From Didymodactylos carnosus (Eukaryota > Rotifera > Eurotatoria > Philodinida > Philodinidae), in NCBI GenBank assembly GCA_905250885.1, contig CAJNOQ010001920.1, forward strand, positions 1-27,468: 27,468 nt of DNA, in the 5' to 3' direction. Each line of letters starts with the position of its first letter. Positions within the stretch are counted from its first letter, which is position 1. Shown here piece by piece: positions 21,456 to 27,468 of the stretch. The position numbers were made by a program, and so were the translations under genes. Under the pieces are notes generated by a model that saw only the letters and a list, made by a program, of their open reading frames with translations, was not told the origin of the DNA and did no database searches.

Positions 21456-22105
21456 TTATTCACTAGTTTGGGATTATAACTTCAGTACATTAAATATTTC
21501 TTAATTAGTAATGATAATTTAAAATAATTCTGATGGTATTGATACAACTCGGAGCATAGTAACCTCTACCACTGGATAGAGGAAACAGTTCTCTTCAAAA
21601 TGACAGGTCTCAGGAGTTTGTACAATGGATGGTTCGTAAGATATGACAATTTCAAACTATTCAGTGAGTCTCAAGTTTATTAGAGTTCATTCAAAAACCG
21701 TCGTATGGCAAAATCAATAAAGCTCAAATGAAACGTGAACCCAGTTTATTTCTTCATCTTTATCGATAATTGAATGTACTCTATCGGGCTTTCTTATTTA
21801 GAATTCTTGTTGAAAAGTCTGTGAGGACCCAAAATATCACTTAGCTGAATAGGTGGTAGATAGATAACAAGAAGAGCTTAAAAATGTACGATTCACTGCA
21901 TAGTTTGAAATTGTCATATCTTACGAACCATCCATTGTACAAACTCCTGAGACCTGTCATTTTTAAGAGAACTGTTTCCTCTATCCAGTGGTAGAGGTTA
22001 CTATGCTCCGAATTGTATTAATACCATCAGAATTATTTTAAATTACCATTACTAATTCAGAAATATTTAATGTACTGAAGTTGTATATCCCAAACTTTTG
22101 AATAA
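21456..22105. mobile_element. foldback element with about 215-bp inverted arms
   Basis: The left arm 21456-21670 and right arm 21890-22105 are near-perfect reverse complements, with only scattered mismatches. The loop is 219 nt. A clear shared block runs from CAGTACATTAAATATTTC through GGAGCATAGTAACCTCTACC to CAATTTCAAACTAT. The loop has no ORF. No obvious target-site duplication flanks the arms. If transcribed, it would fold into a long double-stranded RNA hairpin. The right arm directly abuts the dispersed repeat at 22106. Confidence 0.85.
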
Positions 22106-22213
22106 TAACACATCAGAACTGGTACTTTGTCAGTGTACATTTCTTATCAATTGTTCGTGGAAGAATGGGTTTTACGCCAAAAGCTCTTGTTAGCCGACAA
22201 CTTAGATTTCTTT
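22106..22213 (+). repeat. dispersed repeat, copy 2 (matches 10038-10133 inverted)
   Basis: It aligns with the reverse complement of 10038-10133 over about 100 bp and then diverges at TTAGATTTCTT. Because it starts exactly where the foldback arm ends, it may be part of the same composite element. Weak similarity continues from copy 1 into the outer right arm. Confidence 0.75.
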
Positions 22214-22905
22214 ATTCATCTTCCATGACTAGAGATCGTTGTTTGAAGAATTCATTATAATTTTTATCCACTACATCTGTATGTGTCGCCCGATATTATA
22301 TTTGAAAAATTTTAGGCAATCAGTATGTAAGTGCCAATTGTTTTTTGCTTATGTTTAAATTTGCTATCAAACCTACGGGTTTCGGAAGTTTCGTAGAAAG
22401 AAATTTCGTGCATCAGAGTGAGTCACTACATAAAATTTCTTTTTGAGTTTCGGAATATTTATGTTTGTGTTAATCAGTGTTAGTTGTTCGTTACACAAAA
22501 GTATTCTAGAAAGGAAGATTTTGTGAGACGTGCTGCTTCACTATGTTTAACTACAATCTAATGATTGTTTTTTAATGTGTTATCTAAATAATTTTTTATA
22601 ATTTCTTTCACCAAACTGTTTTTCTTCTGTAATTGTGTATTATTCAATAAAATGTGCAGCTATAAAAGTGATATTTTTTCTTTTGATAGATACAAGTACA
22701 GACGAAGCTAACTGATCATTAAAACATAGGAATTATTGCCTTGGCTGCTAAATACTTTTATACTTGAATGACGAGAGATATAATCTTGTAGTTGATGTTC
22801 AAATTTGTATCTGAACAATGCTATTTCCTATTCTTGATTCTTTATTATTATGTATATTCTAGATTTAAAGCCTTTTTCTACAGTCTCTCATATTTGAACA
22901 ATTAC
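22214..22905. other. upstream region of CDC37, no gene seen
   Basis: AT-rich DNA without long frames. It should contain the CDC37 promoter and outron. It ends in ATTTGAACAATTACAG, the acceptor preceding the start codon. Confidence 0.45.
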
Positions 22906-22907
22906 AG
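22906..22907 (+). other. candidate trans-splice acceptor of CDC37
   Basis: The AG ending the sequence CAATTACAG lies two bases upstream of the ATG at 22910. As for RTRAF, the distance leaves essentially no native 5' UTR, which fits spliced-leader addition. Confidence 0.5.
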
Positions 22908-22909
22908 AG

Positions 22910-24850
22910 ATGTCGGCATTAAATTATGCCAAATGGAAAACAATTGAGGCAGATATTACTAAATATTTTAAATGAAAACTTTAGTATTCATGTACTTTAC
23001 GTTTTTCAGGTATCTGATGATGAAGATGATACGCATCCAAACATCGATACACCCAGTTTATTTCGTTGGCGTCACACGGCACGTGTTGAACGTATGGAAG
23101 AAGCAGAAAAAACAAAAAAAGAGCATGAGCAAAAACGTAAAGAGTAAGTGATTGCTTGTATTTAGATTGCAGATACATATGCTATATGAACGATATATCT
23201 GTCCGTTTTTTCAGACTTGATCAACGACGAAAAAATTTGAACGAAAAAGTAAAAAAAGCTTCACAAGTACGTATATAATTTGAGACGCAGTTATTTCTAA
23301 TCGATAAATTTGGTTTTTAACATGTTAGGATGGTGGTAATGTAGTAGCTTATGAAAAAGAACAAGAAGAATTGGATCGTGATGAAAAAAAATGGCAAGAT
23401 GAGGAAGCTGAACTGCATAAAAAAGAACGTTTAACACCATGGAATGTTGATACAATTGGCCAAGTGACAGCATCAAAAACTTTAATCAACAAGGATAAAC
23501 CTAGTAAAAAACCAGCGAATATGACGGAAGAAGAACAAGCACAATATTATGTATGTTCAACAATATTATTATCTCATATTCACTATCATTGGTTTATGTA
23601 TTTTATATTCAGAAAGAATTTGTTGAAAAACATAAGAAAGATATCAAAGCATATGGCATGTTCAAACATTATGATGATTCACAAAGATTTTTAGAAGAAC
23701 ATTTAGATCTTGTTTGCGAAGAAACGGCAAATTATCTTGTTGTCTGGTGTATTGATTTGGAAATGGAAGAAGTAAGATATTTTTTCTAGTTTGCAAAATC
23801 TGCAGAGTAATTAGTTGGATTTAACGTATGTAGAAACATCCATTAATGGAACATGTCAGCCATCAAACAATGATTATGCAGTTTATACTTGAATTAGCCA
23901 AAAGTTTACAATATGATCCACGTCAATGTGTCAAACCGTTTTTTCAAAGGTAAGCAATACGAGTATTAAAAAAAAGATCATTTGGAAAGAGAGATTAGTC
24001 TTACTATTGCTATTTTTCTTTTAATTGCAGTAATATTTTATATGCAATTCTACTATTTCAACTGATTTGTTTTAGAATGAAAACAGCTGATAAACAATAT
24101 AAAGATGCATTTTTTGATGAATTAAACGCGTTTAAAGATCGTATAAAAAAACGAGCTGCGCAAAAAGTGGAGGAAGCACTGGCACAATACGAAGAAGTAA
24201 GCGTTTTCCAAATGTTCATGTTGATACTAACTCGGAAAAGGACTGGATTAATAAACGCTTGCATCTAAATGTGAGAGATACAATAAAAATGTTTAGATTC
24301 GAAAAAATATCACAGGAAAACTTTAAAAAATAGCATTTTGGCTCAAATAAATTGCAGAAGAAAATATTCTGACGTTACTGGAGAGTTTTCTAGAAATTTT
24401 CTCGTCGAAGGAAAAGTTTTCATTTTTACAGGCAGATTCTGCATCTCTGGTCTTTTCATCTCTTCTCAGATGAACAACTGACCACATTTATCGACAAAAA
24501 ATTTTATTTTTTTATAGGAAGAGCGACAAAAACGTCTTGGTCCAGGTGGTTTAGATCCAGTCGAAGTTATGGATACTTTACCAGCTGTGAGTAGAATTGA
24601 GAATAAAATAAAATTTTACAAGCTGATTATTGTATGTTTATTTTAGGAAATGCAAGAATGTTTTAAATCACGTGATATTACAATGCTACAAGATGTTATA
24701 TCAAAATTACCTAGAGACCAAGCTGCTTACCATCTAGATCGTTGTGTCAAAAGTGGATTATGGGTTCCTGGAGGCAATCAAGATGAAACTGATGCTAGTA
24801 ATGAGGAGAAAGATGGTCAGCAAGAGTATGAAACTGTTAACAAGGATTAA
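22910..24850 (+). CDS. CDC37: HSP90 co-chaperone CDC37, nine exons
   Basis: Cytosolic adaptor that loads protein kinases onto HSP90. Exons: 22910-22948, 23010-23143, 23215-23266, 23329-23550, 23613-23771, 23834-23949, 24076-24196, 24518-24586 and 24647-24850. They read as one 371-aa frame (human 378). The N-terminal kinase-binding region has [13 protein letters not shown] and FRWRH at residues 14-35. Ser15 in that acidic context corresponds to the CK2 site Ser13 of human CDC37. A coiled coil follows to about 100, then PWNVDT. The HSP90-binding domain carries [16 protein letters not shown] at 184-199, and the C-terminal part has [11 protein letters not shown] near 287-297 and SGLWVP. The first exon must end in GAG before GC rather than GT. 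All other introns are GT-AG, mostly 60-70 nt. COX15 follows on the same strand. Confidence 0.96.
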
Positions 24851-25062
24851 GAAGAAGTGACAGATACCGTAAAAACAGATTCAAGTATAAATACATAAAG
24901 ATACTGTTTTCTATTATATAATTTGTTCGTTTCCATTGTGGACACTCAGTTCATTCGTTTTTTTAAATCAGATTTAATATCGTCGCTATTGTAAAGTTTT
25001 CTTTTATTTTCTTTGCTATCTACGAGCTATTTCATTTATTCTGAAGATCTACGTGATCAAAA

Positions 25063-25068
25063 AATAAA
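25063..25068 (+). terminator. candidate polyadenylation signal of CDC37
   Basis: AATAAA lies 213 nt after the CDC37 stop and only 69 nt before the COX15 start codon. That would place the CDC37 3' end almost on top of the COX15 5' end. Confidence 0.4.
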
Positions 25069-25115
25069 AATACGTAATGTACTATTCAGGATGACATCGT
25101 TTTTTTACTTTTTTG

Positions 25116-25117
25116 AG
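25116..25117 (+). other. candidate trans-splice acceptor of COX15
   Basis: A T-rich tract (CGTTTTTTTACTTTTTTGAG) ends here, 19 nt upstream of the ATG at 25137. An alternative AG at 25088-25089 would include the out-of-frame ATG at 25091, so the site at 25117 is the better choice. Confidence 0.4.
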
Positions 25118-25136
25118 TTGTTTGGGAAGCGTAAAA

Positions 25137-26446
25137 ATGGCTCAAAGCATTCAGGTGTCGTTTAAAGTTATGTACTCTAGATTTTTATTAAATGGTTTAA
25201 GGCAGCGGCTACGTTCGCCTCTGTTAGATAAAAAATTTAGAAAAGTTGATGATATTATCATATTCAAAAGACCAAATACAACGAAAGTTATCAATGAAGC
25301 AGCCAATATCAGTGGTAAGCGATTGACTTTGTCTTATTCATTCGGTGTCCTGAGTGTTAGCATTTTTTAGCTAATAGTGTGCCAGTTTCATCCTCTCATC
25401 TTCCAGTACGATATCAGCGACGTCTTGGATACTGGTTTGCGGCTTGTTCCGGGATGACTGCCGGTGCCGTTTTATTAGGTGGTCTGACACGTCTAACGGA
25501 AAGTGGTTTATCAATGACTGATTGGCGATTGATACGCGATATGAAACCACCACGTACACAAGAAGAATGGGATAAAGAATTTGAACGCTATAAACAATTT
25601 CCCGAATATCAGTTGATAAATCGTCGTATTACATTAAATGAATTTAAGCGAATCTATTATATGGAGTATCTTCATCGTATGTGGGGTCGTCTCACTGGTC
25701 TGGTATTTTTTATTCCTGCTGTTTATTTTTGGCAACGTCGATATTTTGACAAAGGACTTAAAATTCGATCAATTGTGTTTGGTGCATTAATTGGTTTTCA
25801 AGGTGCACTCGGTTGGTACATGGTAAAATCAGGTCTTAAAAATGAAACATTAATCGATAATTATCCACGAGTATCACCTTATCGTTTAGCAGCACATTTG
25901 GGGACAGCCTTTATCTTGTATAGCGGATTTCTATGGAACAGTTTTCGCTATTTATTTCCATCTGAACGACAAGTTGTCTCCAAAATATGGGGTATGAGGG
26001 TGCATGGTCTGCTAACGTTAGTATTCATAACAGCTGTTGCTGGTGCATTTGTTGCGGGACTTGATGCTGGTCTCGTTTATAATACATTTCCTAAAATGGG
26101 TGATCACTGGATACCAGTCGAATATAATCATCTAAAACCATGGTACAAAAATCTATTTGAAAACCCGGCTGCTGTACAATTTAATCATCGTGTATTAGGT
26201 ATCACAACAACAGCAGCTGTCATGGCGTTTGCATTTATGTCACGTGGAAAAGGTTTTGGACGTCGTGCAGCCATGGCACGAAATTTAGTAGCAGCCATGG
26301 TTCTAATTCAAGCAACATTGGGTATATCGACAGTTTTGTACTATGTTCCAACATCTTTAGCAGCTTCACATCAAATGGGTTCATTGACGCTTTTATCGTT
26401 AACGTTGTGGCTTGCTTATGAAATGCGACGTTTACCAAAAGTTTAA
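25137..26446 (+). CDS. COX15: heme A synthase COX15, two exons
   Basis: Mitochondrial inner-membrane enzyme that oxidises the C8 methyl of heme O to the formyl group of heme A for cytochrome c oxidase. Exons are 25137-25314 and 25371-26446 with a 56-nt GT-AG intron (417 aa; human 410). The first 75 or so residues are basic and poorly conserved, consistent with a mitochondrial targeting sequence. The membrane part begins at GYWFAACSGMTAGAVLLGG. The four heme-ligand histidines of the two-fold repeated architecture are all present: H161 (EYLHRMWGR), H235 (RLAAHLG), H332 (NHRVLG) and H393 (ASHQMGSL). The family motifs GGLTRLTESGLSM, GWYMVKSGL, AGLDAGLVYNTFPKMG and FENPAAVQF are intact, so the enzyme should be functional. 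The ATG at 25091 is out of frame and would be an upstream ORF if included in the mRNA. Confidence 0.96.
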
Positions 26447-26592
26447 TTCAGTGTTGTTTTTTCTCTAACTTTGTATGTGAATACTGAAAGAAAAATATTA
26501 GGTATAATTTATAGGCAGCTGAGTGCAAAAATCAATGTGTATGGATTAATACAGAGTAAAAAACACTTTTGAACAGATGGTAAACATTTCAG

Positions 26593-26598
26593 AATAAA
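26593..26598 (+). terminator. candidate polyadenylation signal of COX15
   Basis: AATAAA lies about 147 nt after the stop codon, with a second copy at 26611-26616. Either position is normal for a short 3' UTR. Confidence 0.45.
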
Positions 26599-26616
26599 AT
26601 TCTGCAAGCAAATAAA

Positions 26617-27097
26617 TTGTTGATGAGCTAAAAGAGCTTCCAGCATATTGAGGTTGTTGCATGCTAAGATAATGACTATAATAATTTCTTCATTTTCAAA
26701 TTCTCTCAGTAAGTGTGTGAGCTTCAGTAGAGAAATATATTTTCTAGATGTAGTTTTTCATGGCGAATCCGAAAAACATAGTTGTGGGATATAAAAGAAA
26801 TGATAAAATGGATGAATTTCGCGATTTTCGCATTTTTCACAAAAATTCACCATCTGAAGAAAACGGAAAATTTTCCCTGCATTTTTGCATTAGCTGCACC
26901 TTACATTTAAGTTGTGTCTGAACGGCTTGTGTGTTTTCATTCCTTGTTGCAATTGGTTCTTCGTAAATAAAGCTGGATGTCAAGTTTAATATTTTTTTTC
27001 GTTCCTTTTGACATTGTTTTTTAGTACCTAAAGTTGAGCAGAACAAAATTCAGTGGTGGCGAACCGAGTGTTGCGAAGAAATGTCCTGCAACGACTA
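26617..27097. other. region between COX15 and the minus-strand gene
   Basis: No plus-strand gene. On the minus strand a frame is open from an acceptor-like TTTAG (exon start 27027) to a stop at 26837 and encodes a Lys/Cys-rich stretch. It could be a second exon of the gene starting at 27442, but only weak donor sites (GTTTGC or GTTGGT near 27100-27120) would join it in phase. Confidence 0.3.
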
Positions 27098-27442
27098 CTA
27101 CCAACATTTTTGCAAACAATTTTTTAAAAAACGGCTGTTCGAGATCTCTTTCTTCATTAGTGGCATAAAATCCAATAATCGGAATTCCACACCCACAAAA
27201 CTCGAAGCACTACGAAAAAACTCATCACTAAAAACATTTATTAAATCATGTCGATGTTTGTACGATATTAATTGTGCACCATCATTTACGTCAAATTCGT
27301 CAGTTGAAACAGTTGTACATCCGGAAGCAGGTACAATTTTCAAATCGTTGTTTCCATAATCTAATAAGTAATGAGGAGCGTCTCTTCGTGACGGTCGTGG
27401 TGTTGACAAAGTTTGAGTTACAGGAGGATGTAGATCAGTCAT
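27098..27442 (-). CDS. hypothetical protein, N-terminal exon or short gene
   Basis: Not recognised. The ATG at 27442-27440 opens a 114-codon frame. The product starts with a Pro/Thr/Ser-rich segment (PPVTQTLSTPRPSRRD), continues with mixed polar and hydrophobic sequence, and ends in Cys-containing residues. It shows no signal peptide and no catalytic motif I can name. The start is supported by a long T-tract and AG at 27453-27452, nine bases upstream, the same arrangement as at RTRAF and CDC37. The frame may end at 27098, or be spliced to an open stretch at 27027-26837 through a weak donor. It is convergent with COX15. Confidence 0.45.
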   Translation of the reverse strand: MTDLHPPVTQTLSTPRPSRRDAPHYLLDYGNNDLKIVPASGCTTVSTDEFDVNDGAQLISYKHRHDLINVFSDEFFRSASSFVGVEFRLLDFMPLMKKEISNSRFLKNCLQKCW

Positions 27443-27451
27443 TGGACGAAG

Positions 27452-27453
27452 CT
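27452..27453 (-). other. candidate trans-splice acceptor of the minus-strand gene
   Basis: On the minus strand TCTTTTCTTTTTTTTTAG ends here, nine bases before the ATG. It is the strongest polypyrimidine acceptor at any start codon in the window. Confidence 0.55.
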
Positions 27454-27468
27454 AAAAAAAAGAAAAGA

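Noticed and set aside
25091..25136. Earlier ATG at 25091 as the COX15 start
   Set aside because: It is out of frame with COX15 and would encode a short unrelated peptide.
1..27468. CRISPR array, tRNA or rRNA genes, viral or bacterial operon
   Set aside because: No regularly spaced direct repeats, no cloverleaf with A/B-box words, no rRNA-like segment and no cluster of intronless bacterial-type genes were seen on either strand.

Overview
The window is nuclear DNA of a small-intron, AT-rich animal. Four genes can be assembled exon by exon in uninterrupted frame: a Shaker-type (Kv1) potassium channel, RTRAF (hCLE/C14orf166), the HSP90 co-chaperone CDC37 and the heme A synthase COX15. Introns are mostly 56-130 nt, and several start codons sit directly behind a pyrimidine-rich AG, as expected for spliced-leader trans-splicing. 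Together with the protein sequences, this suggests a spiralian, most likely a bdelloid rotifer. The organism assignment is inference, not read from the sequence.

Layout. 1-2,868: Kv1 channel gene on the minus strand (five exons, 644 aa). 2,869-12,860: about 10 kb with no convincing gene. It is AT-rich and low in complexity on the left, and carries repeats on the right: a dispersed repeat copy near 10.1 kb and a cluster of foldback/MITE-like inverted repeats at 11.3-11.9 kb, one with perfect 50-bp arms. 12,924-14,248: a two-exon plus-strand gene for a protein with two RRM-like domains and a long coiled coil; its 3' end overlaps a 45-codon ORF with a membrane helix. 14,645-14,919: an exon with a six-cysteine ShKT-like domain and no visible start. 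14,920-17,300: intergenic, with repeat copies related to those at 11.9-12.4 kb. 17,306-20,174: RTRAF (eight exons, 249 aa). 20,175-22,905: intergenic, dominated by a 650-bp foldback structure with 215-bp arms, next to a second copy of the 10.1-kb repeat. 22,910-24,850: CDC37 (nine exons, 371 aa, first intron GC-AG). 25,137-26,446: COX15 (two exons, 417 aa), 286 bp behind CDC37 on the same strand. 27,098-27,442: start of an unrecognised minus-strand gene.

The recognised genes are housekeeping or neuronal genes with no shared pathway: membrane excitability, RNA ligation/transport, kinase chaperoning and mitochondrial heme A synthesis. Their proximity looks like ordinary animal gene order rather than a functional cluster. 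I found no CRISPR array, tRNA, rRNA or bacterial-type operon. The most unusual content is the pore of the Kv channel, the GC-AG intron, the RRM/coiled-coil protein with its overlapping small ORF, and the inverted-repeat elements.
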